NCBI GenBank assembly: GCA_963835465.1
Contig: CAWIFR010000002.1
Coordinates: forward strand, 186,001-250,000
Origin: Bog-756 sp963835465
GTDB lineage: Bacteria > Actinomycetota > Acidimicrobiia > Acidimicrobiales > RAAP-2
Direction of reading: 5' to 3'
Length of the DNA stretch: 64,000 nt
The notes under the pieces were generated by a model. That model saw only the letters and a list, made by a program, of their open reading frames with translations, had not been told where the DNA came from and searched no databases. Positions 46,141-54,038 of this stretch are shown one piece after another (position 1 is the first letter of the stretch; every line of letters starts with the position of its first letter). Made by a program: the position numbers and the translations under genes.

Positions 46141-47093
46141 CGTCCTCGTTCATCAGCGGTGGGGCCTCCAACGAGATCTTCGAGATCTGCCGGGGCGACT
46201 TCCACGCCGTGCTGCGCCGCCCGCCCCGGGTGGTGCCGAAGGGTCGCAACGAGACGATGCTGCGCGAGTACCGAGTGCTGCATGCCCTCAACGGCACCGA
46301 CGTCCCCCACCCCGAGGCCTACGCCGCCTGCAGCGACGACTCGGTGATCGGGTCGTCCTTCTACCTGATGAGCCTGGTCGACGGCTGGTCGCCCATGAAC
46401 ATGGACGGTTGGCCGGCTCCCTTCGACACCGACCTCGAGGCGCGCGCCGGCCTGGCCATCGAGCTGGTCGACGGGATCGCCCGCCTCGCCCGGGTGGACT
46501 GGAAGGCCCGAGGGTTGGAGGGCTTCGGCAAGCCCGACGGCTTCCACGACCGTCAGGTCGACCGGTGGATGGCCCACCTGAATGCGGTGAAGTTCCGGGA
46601 CATCCCCGGGCTCGACGTGACCGCTGACTGGCTGAGCCGGCACAAGCCCAGCCAGTGGGAACCGGGCATCATCCACGGCGACTACCAGTTCGCCAACGTG
46701 ATGTTCGCCCACGGCGCCCCCGCCCGACTGGCGGCCATGGTCGACTGGGAGATGTCCACGGTGGGCGATCCGTTGCTGGACCTGGCCTGGGTGATGAACG
46801 GCTGGACCGAACCCGGTGAGGACCGGACCAAGGGGTACGTCGACACCACCGGCATGCCCGGCAGCCAGGAGCTGCTCGACCACTACGCCAAGGTCAGCGG
46901 GCGCAACGTCGACGAGATCGACTACTACGTGATCCTGGCCCGCTTCAAACTGGCCATCGTCCTGGAGGCCGGGTACGCCCGGGTGGTGTCCGGCGACGCC
47001 GACAACCCGGCCATGGCCGCCTACGAGTACGTGGTGCTCGACACCATGGCCGCCGCCGCCGAGCTGGCCCGGTCCACGCCGCTCGGGCAGTAG
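46017..47093 (+). CDS. APH-fold phosphotransferase (ACAD10/11 N-domain/LvaA-like kinase)
   Basis: A 358-residue aminoglycoside-phosphotransferase-fold kinase. SSFISGGASNEIFEI binds nucleotide, HGDYQFANVMF holds the catalytic Asp and Asn, and DWEMSTVGDPLLDLAW is the metal-binding loop. Such proteins with an ACAD partner phosphorylate 4-hydroxyacyl-CoAs (ACAD10/11 in animals, LvaA in Pseudomonas). It starts with GTG 10 bases after AAGGAG. The ACAD gene is 2 kb away on the other side of the shared TetR regulator. Confidence 0.88.
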   Translation: MAKRTPEEEEAIKARTAGLVHEERLGAWMDTQDLPGKGEPVTSSFISGGASNEIFEICRGDFHAVLRRPPRVVPKGRNETMLREYRVLHALNGTDVPHPEAYAACSDDSVIGSSFYLMSLVDGWSPMNMDGWPAPFDTDLEARAGLAIELVDGIARLARVDWKARGLEGFGKPDGFHDRQVDRWMAHLNAVKFRDIPGLDVTADWLSRHKPSQWEPGIIHGDYQFANVMFAHGAPARLAAMVDWEMSTVGDPLLDLAWVMNGWTEPGEDRTKGYVDTTGMPGSQELLDHYAKVSGRNVDEIDYYVILARFKLAIVLEAGYARVVSGDADNPAMAAYEYVVLDTMAAAAELARSTPLGQ

Positions 47094-47183
47094 CGTCGTC
47101 CGAAGCGCGCGAGGAGGCAGTCGATGGGCCGCAGGAACGGGCCGCATCGCCAGTACCTGACGGCAGACCCCGGAGGCCCCACG

Positions 47184-48053
47184 ATGAAGATCGGCATCTC
47201 GCTCGGCGTGCTCCGCCCCTCGGCCTGGGAGGAGGTCACCGTCCTCGCCGACCGGCTCGGTTACGACTCGGTGTGGATGCCCGAGCACATGGTCATCCCC
47301 GTCCAGTCCGCCGGAAGTCCGTACGCGGGGTCGGATCATCCGCCCATCCCGCCGGGCGTTCCCATCTACGACGTCTTCACCTACCTCGGCTTCCTGGCGG
47401 CCAAGACCGAGCGGATCCACTTCGGCACCCAGGTCTACAACATCGGGCTTCGACACCCCTTCACCGTGGCCCGCTCCGTGACCACGTTGGATCTGCTCTC
47501 GCGGGGCCGGGTGGAGTTCGGCATCGGGGCCAGCTGGCTCGAGGCCGAGTGGGATGCGGTGGGACTGGACTTCGCCACCCGGGGGCGTCGGGTCGACGAG
47601 GCGATCGGGGTGTGCCAGCGGCTGTGGAGTGAGGAGGTGGTCGAGCACCACGGGGAGTTCTTCGACTTCGGCCCGGTCATGTTCGAGCCCAAGCCCACCC
47701 ACACGCCGGGTCCTCGCCTGCACATCGGTGGCGACGGGCCGGCCGCCCTCCGCCGGGCCGCTCTGCTCGGTGACGGATGGATCCCGATGAACCACACCGT
47801 GGAGCAGATCCCCGAGCGGGCCGCCCAGCTGGCCAGGCTGCGCGACGAGGCCGGACGACCCGGGGTGGTGGAGATCACCCTCGGTGCCCCGGGGGTGGGC
47901 CTCGACGACCTGAAGGCCTGCGCCGACGCCGGCATCGGCCGGGCTCTGGTGAAGCCCTTCCAGAGCACCAAGGACGCCGTCGAGGGCATCACGCGCTTCG
48001 CCCACGAGGTGCTTCCCGAAATCCGGGACTACCCGGTGGCCCTGCCGTCGTGA
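47184..48053 (+). CDS. LLM class F420-dependent oxidoreductase
   Basis: A 289-residue luciferase-family barrel. MKIGISLGVLRP, YDSVWMPEHMVIP, HFGTQVYNIGLRHPFTVARSVTTLDLLSRGRVEFGIG and LHIGGDGPAALRRAALLGDGWIPM are typical of the TIGR03619 group. It follows the kinase gene after 90 bases and probably belongs to the same operon. The substrate is unknown; an F420-dependent step on a ketone or hydroxyl is plausible. Confidence 0.86.
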   Translation: MKIGISLGVLRPSAWEEVTVLADRLGYDSVWMPEHMVIPVQSAGSPYAGSDHPPIPPGVPIYDVFTYLGFLAAKTERIHFGTQVYNIGLRHPFTVARSVTTLDLLSRGRVEFGIGASWLEAEWDAVGLDFATRGRRVDEAIGVCQRLWSEEVVEHHGEFFDFGPVMFEPKPTHTPGPRLHIGGDGPAALRRAALLGDGWIPMNHTVEQIPERAAQLARLRDEAGRPGVVEITLGAPGVGLDDLKACADAGIGRALVKPFQSTKDAVEGITRFAHEVLPEIRDYPVALPS

Positions 48054-48115
48054 GGCCCGTGCGCGGCGCCGTCCTCCCTCAACGGTCGGGGACGGCCGCC
48101 TCGGGGTCCCGGGGT

Positions 48116-48121
48116 TAGGCT
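48116..48121 (+). promoter_or_regulatory. -10 box (TAGGCT) of the ferredoxin gene
   Basis: TAGGCT, eight bases before the GTG at 48130; the hexamer is identical to that of the HTH-citrate synthase gene. Confidence 0.38.
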
Positions 48122-48129
48122 GCTCTGCC

Positions 48130-48321
48130 GTGCGCATCGTTCTCGACTCCGACCGGTGCACCGGCCACGGTCGGTGCTACTCCTTGGCCCCCGAGCTGTT
48201 CGACAGCGATGACGACGGCCACAGCGTGGTGCTGGCCACCGAGGTGCCCGAGGCGCAGGAGAGCCAGGCCTGGCTGGCTGTCCAGAACTGCCCCGAGCGC
48301 TGTATCTCCCTCGAGGAGTAG
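48130..48321 (+). CDS. 3Fe-4S ferredoxin with CxxHxxC motif
   Basis: A 63-residue ferredoxin. The cluster ligands are C10, C16 and C54 (NCPERC). The position that holds the second Cys in 4Fe-4S proteins is His (H13, CTGHGRC), so a 3Fe-4S cluster is expected. Such proteins donate electrons to P450s; a P450 gene lies 515 bases downstream in the same operon. It has its own leaderless-type promoter. Confidence 0.9.
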   Translation: MRIVLDSDRCTGHGRCYSLAPELFDSDDDGHSVVLATEVPEAQESQAWLAVQNCPERCISLEE

Positions 48322-48334
48322 GGGAGCCGGGACG

Positions 48335-48823
48335 ATGGAGGTCTGGGAACTGTCGGCCCGCGAAGGGATCCGCGACCTGGTGGCCCGGTACAACGCCAAC
48401 GGCGATGCCGGGCGGTTCGCCCAGGTGCTGGAGCTGTTCGCCCCCGACGCCAGCATGGAGCTGGTGGACGCCACCGGCGAGGTGCGGCGCTACGAAGGAC
48501 ACGAGGCCATCACCTCCATCTTCGCCGGGGCCAAGGCGCGCTGGGACCCCTCTGCCACTGAGGACGCCACGGACCGGCCCCACCACGTCCGCCACTTCGT
48601 TGCCACCCACCAGATCGACCTCGAGGACCGGACGCACGCCACCGGGCGGAGCTACTTCGCCGTGCTCATGCCCCACGGCCTCGATCACTGGGGCCGCTAC
48701 CTCGACCGGTACGAGGAGCGGGAAGGCCGGTGGGTGTTCACACTGCGGCGGGCTCTTGCCGACGGCCGCCGCGCCGAGTCGTCCGTGGACGACACCGACA
48801 CGAGCCAATTTGACCACGACTAG
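48335..48823 (+). CDS. SnoaL/NTF2-fold protein
   Basis: A 162-residue SnoaL-like protein. The pattern is EGIRDLVARYNANGDAGRFAQVLELFAPDASMEL, then EAITSIFAGAKARW and DHWGRYLDRYEEREGRWVFTLRRAL. It sits between the ferredoxin and P450 genes with gaps of 13 and 12 bases, so it is part of the P450 electron-transfer operon. It may process the P450 product (hydrolase or isomerase) or bind it. The ATG at 48335 follows GGGGAG. Confidence 0.8.
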   Translation: MEVWELSAREGIRDLVARYNANGDAGRFAQVLELFAPDASMELVDATGEVRRYEGHEAITSIFAGAKARWDPSATEDATDRPHHVRHFVATHQIDLEDRTHATGRSYFAVLMPHGLDHWGRYLDRYEEREGRWVFTLRRALADGRRAESSVDDTDTSQFDHD

Positions 48824-48835
48824 GGGAGAGACCGC

Positions 48836-50059
48836 ATGTCCGACACCACAGTGAACGGGCCGCTCTTGGAGTTCGACCCCTTCTCGGCCGAGTTCTTCAA
48901 CGATCCCAGTGAGCTGTACCGCCGGATGCGGGCCGAGGCGCCGGTGTACTTCAACGAGCGCTACGGGTTCTACGCCCTGTTCCTCTACGAGGACGTATGC
49001 ACAGCCCACAAGGACTGGCCCACGTTCACCAGCACTCATGGCGTCGACCTGTCCATGTTGACCAAGGAGCCCGAGCTGATCGAGCTCTACCGGTCGATGA
49101 TCATGATGGATCCCCCCCAGCACGACCGGATGCGGGCACTGGTCAGCCGGGTCTTCACCCCACGGGCGGTCGGTGCCCTCGAGCCCATGGTGCGTGAGGT
49201 GATCACGTCCTATCTGGAGCCCTTCGACGGTGCCGACCAGTTCGACCTGGTCCAGGACTTCAGCGGCCCGTTCCCGGTCGAGATCATCTGCCGGATGCTC
49301 GGTGTCCCCGAAGGTGAGCGTCAGCAGCTCCGTCATCTGCTCGATGTGATGCTGCACCGCGAGCCGGGTCAGATGGACCCGACCCCCGAGGGCATCGCCG
49401 CGGGCACGGAGTTCGGCGCCTACTTCTGGGCCCTGGCCGCAGAGAAGCGCCGCCACCCGGGTGACGACATGATCAGTCGCCTCACCCAAGTGGAGGTGGA
49501 CCGTGGCGATGGCCAGATGACGCAGCTGACCGACGAGGAGATCGCCGGGTTCACCGCCCTCCTCGGCGGGGCCGGGGCCGAGACGGTGACCAAACTGGTG
49601 GGCAATGCCGCCGTGCTGTTCCACCGGAACCCCGACCAGTACCAGAAGGTGGTGGAGGACCACGGCAAGATCCCCGGAGCCGTCGAGGAGACCCTCCGCT
49701 ACTACCCGCCGTCCCAGTACCAGGGCCGGTTCGCCACCCAGGACCGCGAGCTCAGCGGGGGTACGGTCCGTGCCGGCTTCCCCACCTTGCTGGTGACGGG
49801 GTCAGCGTGTCGGGACGAGCGCTTCTACGACCGGCCCGACACATTCGACGTCGAGCGCCCGCCCACCCTGGCCGTCGGTTTCGGCTACGGCATCCACAGC
49901 TGCCTCGGCGCGGCCCTGGCCCGGATGGAGAGCCGAATCGCCATCGAGGAGCTCACCAGGCGCTGGCCCCGTTTCGAGGTGGACGAGGGCGGCACCGCCC
50001 GGGTGACCATGTCCAACGTGGCCGGCTATGCCAGCGTCCCGGTGCATCGGGTGGGCTGA
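48836..50059 (+). CDS. Cytochrome P450
   Basis: A 407-residue P450. The heme motif is FGYGIHSCLG with C356; the K-helix ExxR lies in EETLRY. The I-helix reads GGAGAETV: Glu in place of the usual acidic Asp of AGxDT. It differs from the P450 at 32525 in this and in the heme loop. Its own ferredoxin lies in the same operon. Substrates of this branch include terpenes and fatty or cyclic acids; it cannot be assigned more closely. The ribosome-binding site is GGGGAG. Confidence 0.93.
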   Translation: MSDTTVNGPLLEFDPFSAEFFNDPSELYRRMRAEAPVYFNERYGFYALFLYEDVCTAHKDWPTFTSTHGVDLSMLTKEPELIELYRSMIMMDPPQHDRMRALVSRVFTPRAVGALEPMVREVITSYLEPFDGADQFDLVQDFSGPFPVEIICRMLGVPEGERQQLRHLLDVMLHREPGQMDPTPEGIAAGTEFGAYFWALAAEKRRHPGDDMISRLTQVEVDRGDGQMTQLTDEEIAGFTALLGGAGAETVTKLVGNAAVLFHRNPDQYQKVVEDHGKIPGAVEETLRYYPPSQYQGRFATQDRELSGGTVRAGFPTLLVTGSACRDERFYDRPDTFDVERPPTLAVGFGYGIHSCLGAALARMESRIAIEELTRRWPRFEVDEGGTARVTMSNVAGYASVPVHRVG

Positions 50060-50071
50060 ACGGTCCTGGCC

Positions 50072-50458
50072 CTAGACCACCCCGGACAGCATGGTGGTGA
50101 TCTGGCCGAGGTCGAAGTAGTCACGCCAAGCGCTGATCTTGCCGTCACGCACTTCGAACGCTCCCATCACGAGCAGCGGGGCCACCACCGCTCCGACGGT
50201 GAAGGTGTCGATACGCTCGGTCAGCACCACGTTGTCGCGGACGGCCAGGTGCACGGTCTCGATGGTCATGCTGTCGCACATCCCGAAGAAGCTCTCGATG
50301 AACGCCAGGGTGGCATCGATACCGACGGCAGGGTCGAGTGGGATGTTGTGGTAGACGACGTCGTCGGTGAAGTAGGGACGCAGGGCCTCCACGTTGCTGC
50401 CGTCGAAGGCATCGCAGAACTCCCGTACGAGCCGTTCGGCTTCCTCGGCACTGTCCAC
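50072..50458 (-). CDS. Limonene-1,2-epoxide hydrolase-like NTF2-fold enzyme
   Basis: A 128-residue protein of the limonene-epoxide-hydrolase branch. EEAERLVREFCDAFDGSNVEALRPYFTDDVVYHNIP, NVVLTERIDTF and DGKISAWRDYFDLGQ place the expected Arg (TERID) and Asp residues of the LEH catalytic set. It could open an epoxide made by a nearby P450. The GTG at 50458 is the best start; the frame extends further. It is convergent with the P450 gene (12-base gap). Confidence 0.78.
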   Translation of the reverse strand: MDSAEEAERLVREFCDAFDGSNVEALRPYFTDDVVYHNIPLDPAVGIDATLAFIESFFGMCDSMTIETVHLAVRDNVVLTERIDTFTVGAVVAPLLVMGAFEVRDGKISAWRDYFDLGQITTMLSGVV

Positions 50459-50505
50459 AGCACACCTCCGGTTGGACGAAAGGCACAGGCTAGCCAAGGC
50501 GCCGA

Positions 50506-50859
50506 TCAGTCGGAGGGCCCGTTGGGGCGCACGAGCGCGACGGCGGACCCCCGAGGGCCGACGGCCTCGATCAGCAGCTCCCGGAGTACCTCCTCGGAGA
50601 CGCAGCTGGCCCGCCGATCCATCACCGAGAGGCAGAGGAGCCAGTAGACCGTGCGGCAGCCGGCGGGTCTCCATCGACGCACCACGGCCTTCTCGCGCCG
50701 GCATCGCGGGCACCGGAACCGGACGCCGTCCAGTTCGTCACACCAGCTGAGGAGGCCGCGATTTCCGGTGACCGCGGCGTCGCGGGCGACGGGTCGGACC
50801 CGCAGCCTCCAGCGGACGTCGGCGACCGACGCCTGGACGGACTCGGCCCGTCTGCCCAT
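50506..50859 (-). CDS. Hypothetical Cys-containing protein (zinc-ribbon-like)
   Basis: A 117-residue protein I do not recognise. Cysteines at LSWCDELDGVRFRCPRCRREK and further at AGCRTV, LLCLS and SCVSEE suggest a small zinc-binding or redox motif. The chain is basic. It lies between the LEH-like gene and the ferredoxin gene on the same strand. The start at 50859 (MGRRAESV) is the likeliest; the frame is open higher. Confidence 0.55.
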   Translation of the reverse strand: MGRRAESVQASVADVRWRLRVRPVARDAAVTGNRGLLSWCDELDGVRFRCPRCRREKAVVRRWRPAGCRTVYWLLCLSVMDRRASCVSEEVLRELLIEAVGPRGSAVALVRPNGPSD

Positions 50860-51003
50860 GGCGGCCTGCCTTCCCTCGGTGGAGCGACCCCCGTGCGGGG
50901 CGCGTCCCCCCAACCTTAGCTGGGTGACAAGGAGTGTTGTCGAGTGGCTACCGAGGCGGCCGGGGGCCGACGTCACCCGGCCCCGAGCCCGTCGGGACGG
51001 ACC

Positions 51004-51195
51004 TCAGTCGACGATGGTGATGGCCACCTTGGGGCAGGCCTTGGCCGCGGCGGTGACCTTGTCCCGCAGCTCCTCGGGAGGCTCCTCGTCGAGCACGTAG
51101 AGGAAGTCGTCGTCGCGCACCTCGAAGACCTCGGGTGCCGCGGCCATGCACAGCGCATTTGACTCACATAGGTCGAAGTCGACGACTACTCGCAT
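51004..51195 (-). CDS. 3Fe-4S ferredoxin with CxxNxxC motif
   Basis: A 63-residue ferredoxin. Ligands C10, C16 and C54; the second-ligand position is Asn (CESNALC), unlike the His of the ferredoxin at 48130. A 3Fe-4S cluster with altered potential is expected. It likely serves a P450. The ATG is six bases after TACACT. A TetR gene lies upstream on the same strand. Confidence 0.9.
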   Translation of the reverse strand: MRVVVDFDLCESNALCMAAAPEVFEVRDDDFLYVLDEEPPEELRDKVTAAAKACPKVAITIVD

Positions 51196-51201
51196 GGATG
51201 G

Positions 51202-51207
51202 AGTGTA
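51202..51207 (-). promoter_or_regulatory. -10 box (TACACT) of the ferredoxin gene
   Basis: TACACT on the minus strand, six bases before the ATG at 51195. Confidence 0.42.
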
Positions 51208-51310
51208 TCCAAGGGACAAGGCCCAGGTGCTCGGAGCATTGACCGGGTGGGGCACCGCTGACCCGACGCGCCGGTACCGGCCCGGGGCACGGGGTCCGGC
51301 CCGCTTCGAG

Positions 51311-51964
51311 CTACCTGCCGGTCCCCGGGGCCATCACCCCGGCCAGGCACCAGCCCACCAGGTCATCCTCGTCGATGACCCGGGGCGACATCTGCACCCC
51401 GAGGATGCGCATGTCGAACACCGAGACGACGGAGTGGATGACCAGCCCGGCCAGCACCGGCACCTCGATGTCGTCCCGGAACACGCCGCTGGCGACCCCT
51501 GCCTCGAGGATCTCCGCCACCATGGTGACCTGGGGGGTGAAGATCGCCGAGAACTCCTCGGTACGCGTGTCGGCCAGGTGCCAGGAGAACAGCACCATCC
51601 CTCGCGACGAGGAGCTCGACAGGTCGGCCGCTCTGAACATGGTCTTGACCAGAAGCTTCAACATCTCGATCGGATCGGACACGGGTTCGATCCGGGCCCG
51701 GATGTCGGCCACGTAGTCCGTCACCGCCTCCTCCACCAGGGCGAGCAGGAGGTCGTCCTTCGTGGCGAAGTACTGGTAGAAGGAACGGAGCGACATGCCG
51801 GACTTCTCCACCACGTCCTGCACGGTGAAGTCGGCCTTGCCGGTCTTGCGGATGATCTCGTTCGCCGCACGGATGAATTTTCCGCCTCGGGAGATGGCCT
51901 TCTGGCGCGCATCCTTCAGCGAGTGCTCGACGGTGCGCTCCTGCCACTTACTCGATTGGCTCAT
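51311..51964 (-). CDS. TetR/AcrR family regulator
   Basis: A 217-residue repressor. HTH about residues 20-65 (FIRAANEIIRKTGKADFTVQDVVEKSGMSLRSFYQYFATKDDLL). The C-terminal domain (DLSSSSSRGMVLFSWHLADTRTEEFSAIFTPQ) resembles TetR proteins next to P450/steroid or fatty-acid genes in actinobacteria. The ATG at 51964 is chosen; longer starts add a low-complexity tail. Regulates perhaps the ferredoxin or the P450 operon; no operator is obvious. Confidence 0.86.
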   Translation of the reverse strand: MSQSSKWQERTVEHSLKDARQKAISRGGKFIRAANEIIRKTGKADFTVQDVVEKSGMSLRSFYQYFATKDDLLLALVEEAVTDYVADIRARIEPVSDPIEMLKLLVKTMFRAADLSSSSSRGMVLFSWHLADTRTEEFSAIFTPQVTMVAEILEAGVASGVFRDDIEVPVLAGLVIHSVVSVFDMRILGVQMSPRVIDEDDLVGWCLAGVMAPGTGR

Positions 51965-52354
51965 CTCATCATTTCGCAGTCGGGAGTCGGTCTCGGTCCC
52001 CGCCCCCACCGTGGAGTGCGCCGGCCTGCCCGTCCAGGACCGTGAGTATAGAGGCCAATCGTCCCGCAACCCCGGGCTCGCACTCGGCCGCTCGCCACCG
52101 TCACCCAGACCGTCGAGCAGGGACCGCGGCCCCCGAAGCGGCCGGACCGGCTGCGGGAGCCAGCGCTGCGGGGACGTCCCCGCCTGCTCGCCGCCGCCCG
52201 TCCGGCCGGGTGGGAACGGCTGTTCAGCCGGTCGTCCGCCGGCCGAGCGCTGATGGCCAGCGTGCTAATCTTCACTGCCGATTGGTCGGTCCCCGGGGCC
52301 GGGGCACCCAATCCCGACACGAATCACGAGAGCAAAGGGCCAGGGGGTCGAACG
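51965..52354. other. Divergent intergenic region
   Basis: 390 bases between the TetR gene and the 101-residue protein gene. A TGCTAATCTTC stretch near 52263 could be a promoter for the rightward gene. There is an imperfect inverted repeat around GATTGG and CCAATC near 52280-52312. I see no gene here. Confidence 0.4.
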
Positions 52355-52660
52355 GTGAATCTCAAGCCAGGTTTGCGCCTGAGTAGCCAGGTATGCGACA
52401 CCGAGTTCGTGGTCATCAAAGGCAGTGGCGACCATGTCCTGGAGTGCGGTGGTGCCGCCGCCGTACCGGTGGGCGACCCTGCCGGCCACCAGGGTGGAAT
52501 TTCCGAGGAGCTGTCGGGAGGCACCCTCTTGGGCAAGCGCTATGTCGATCAAGACGACTCAGTCGAGGTCCTGTGCACCAAGCCCGGTGCCGGCACCCTC
52601 ACCTTTGATGGCCAGACGCTTTCACTGAAGGAGAGCAAGCCGCTCCCGGCCTCGGACTGA
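52355..52660 (+). CDS. Conserved small actinobacterial protein (101 aa)
   Basis: A 101-residue protein: LKPGLRLSSQVCDTEFVVIK, LECGGAAAVP, then GGTLLGKRYVDQDDSVEVLCTKPGAGTLTFDGQ. Three Cys are well spaced. I recall similar proteins as uncharacterised actinobacterial families near acyl-CoA genes, but cannot verify it. GTG at 52355 follows a GGGGG stretch; an earlier ATG in frame adds a non-conserved tail. Possibly a metal or acyl binder; function unknown. Confidence 0.62.
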   Translation: MNLKPGLRLSSQVCDTEFVVIKGSGDHVLECGGAAAVPVGDPAGHQGGISEELSGGTLLGKRYVDQDDSVEVLCTKPGAGTLTFDGQTLSLKESKPLPASD

Positions 52661-52761
52661 GCGACGGACGATTGCTTCGACCTGGGGTCGCTCCTACATT
52701 GTGCAGAGCCACAGTCTCCCCGCGCACCCTCATCCCCGTAACCGACCAGTAGACGGAGCGA

Positions 52762-53295
52762 ATGAACATGGCCAATGTCCACGCCGTCGACCTTGCCCTC
52801 TTGGTGTTCCGCTGTGCCATCGGCGGGGTGTTCATCGCCCACGGGGTGAACCACATCATCGGCGGCGGCAAGATCGCCGGAACGGGGCGGTGGTTCGAGA
52901 GCCTGGGGATGAAGCCCGGGTGGTTCCACGCCTGGACGGCCAGCATCACGGAGATCGGGGCCGGATTCCTCCTGGTGTTCGGCCTACTCACCGCCGTCGG
53001 TGGAGCCGGCGTGGTCGGGGTGATGCTGGTGGCGTGGATCACCAACCATCTGAAGAACGGGTTCTTCATCTTCCGCCCCGGCGAAGGCTGGGAGTACGTG
53101 ATGGTGCTCACCATGTCGGGATTCCTGCTGGCCACCGTGGGCCCGGGCGAGTGGAGCATCGACAACGCCGTCGGCAGCTCCCTCACCACCCTGTGGGGAT
53201 GGAAGGGTCTGTTGATCGCCGTGGTGGCCGGGGTGGGCGGTAGTGCGCTGCTCCTGCTGACCAGCTGGAGGCCCGAGCCCAAGGCTTCCGAGTAG
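52762..53295 (+). CDS. DoxX family membrane protein
   Basis: A 177-residue DoxX-type protein with four transmembrane helices. DLALLVFRCAIGGVFIAHGVNHI and WFESLGMKPGWFHAWTASITEIGAGFLLVFG are typical of the family, which includes oxidoreductase-associated membrane proteins (for example in thiosulfate:quinone oxidoreductase). Later helices (GVVGVMLVAWITNHLKNG) are also typical. The natural substrate is unknown. The neighbours do not help. Confidence 0.85.
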   Translation: MNMANVHAVDLALLVFRCAIGGVFIAHGVNHIIGGGKIAGTGRWFESLGMKPGWFHAWTASITEIGAGFLLVFGLLTAVGGAGVVGVMLVAWITNHLKNGFFIFRPGEGWEYVMVLTMSGFLLATVGPGEWSIDNAVGSSLTTLWGWKGLLIAVVAGVGGSALLLLTSWRPEPKASE

Positions 53296-53300
53296 GGAAG

Positions 53301-53326
53301 GCCGCGGGGGTCGGAAACCCCGCGGC
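53301..53326. terminator. Hairpin between DoxX and ABC genes
   Basis: GCCGCGGGG and CCCCGCGGC, a perfect 9-base stem with an 8-base loop, between convergent genes ending at 53295 and 53331. Confidence 0.7.
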
Positions 53327-53330
53327 GGGG

Positions 53331-54038
53331 TCACACCACGGCGTCCTGTCCCCGCAGCATCTCGTCCGTCGGGGGGTGGGTGGCCACGATGCCGCCGTCC
53401 TTCATCTCGATGATTCGGTGGGCGCGCCTTGCGACCTCGGGGGCATGGGTCACCATCACGATGGTCATCCCGTTCTGGCCCAGGCGACTCAGCAGATCGA
53501 GGAAGCGGGTGGTCGACGCGGAGTCGAGGCTGCCGGTGGGCTCGTCGGCGAGGAGGATCTTCGGCTCATTGGCCAGCGCGCGGGCGATGGCCACCCGCTG
53601 GCGCTCGCCGCCGGACAGCTCGGTCGGGAGCCGATGTTCGCAGCCGGCCAGACCCACCTCGCCCAATAGCTCGGTGGCCCGCTGCCGGCGCTGGCGGCCT
53701 GTCTTCCGGGTGCCGAACATGGGTAGCTCCACGTTGGACTGCGCGGTGAGCTGAGGGAGCAGATTGTGGAATTGGAAGACCAAGCCCACCTCATGGCGGC
53801 GGTAGAACCCGAGGTCATGGAGCGTGGCCAGGTTCTTCCCGGCCACGGTGACCGTTCCCGTGGTGGGTGAGTCGATGGCGGCCAGCAGGTGCAGGAGCGT
53901 GGACTTCCCGCACCCGGACGGACCCGTGATGGCCACCGTCTCGCCGAACTCCACGGTCAGGTCCACACCGGAGAGCGCGGTCACCTTGCCTGGGTAGACC
54001 CGGGTGACCTGGCGCACGTCGACGGCGGGCTCACTCAT
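53331..54038 (-). CDS. ABC transporter ATP-binding protein (MacB/LolD-type)
   Basis: A 235-residue ATPase. Walker A GPSGCGKST, Q-loop in VFQFHNLLP, signature LSGGERQRVAIARAL, Walker B ILLADEPTGSLD and the switch His in VTHAPEVA. The tight spacing and FHNLLPQLTAQSNVELP are typical of MacB/LolD-type exporters of lipids or peptides. It overlaps the permease gene upstream by 8 bases. The cargo is unknown. Confidence 0.93.
   Translation of the reverse strand: MSEPAVDVRQVTRVYPGKVTALSGVDLTVEFGETVAITGPSGCGKSTLLHLLAAIDSPTTGTVTVAGKNLATLHDLGFYRRHEVGLVFQFHNLLPQLTAQSNVELPMFGTRKTGRQRRQRATELLGEVGLAGCEHRLPTELSGGERQRVAIARALANEPKILLADEPTGSLDSASTTRFLDLLSRLGQNGMTIVMVTHAPEVARRAHRIIEMKDGGIVATHPPTDEMLRGQDAVV

Noticed and set aside
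45993..48161. A 722-codon minus-strand frame opposite the kinase, LLM and ferredoxin genes
   Set aside because: It opposes three well-supported genes and has shadow composition.
52042..52386. A 114-codon frame in the TetR-to-101-aa gap
   Set aside because: Arg/Ala/Pro-rich composition and no family; it overlaps the better-supported start at 52355.
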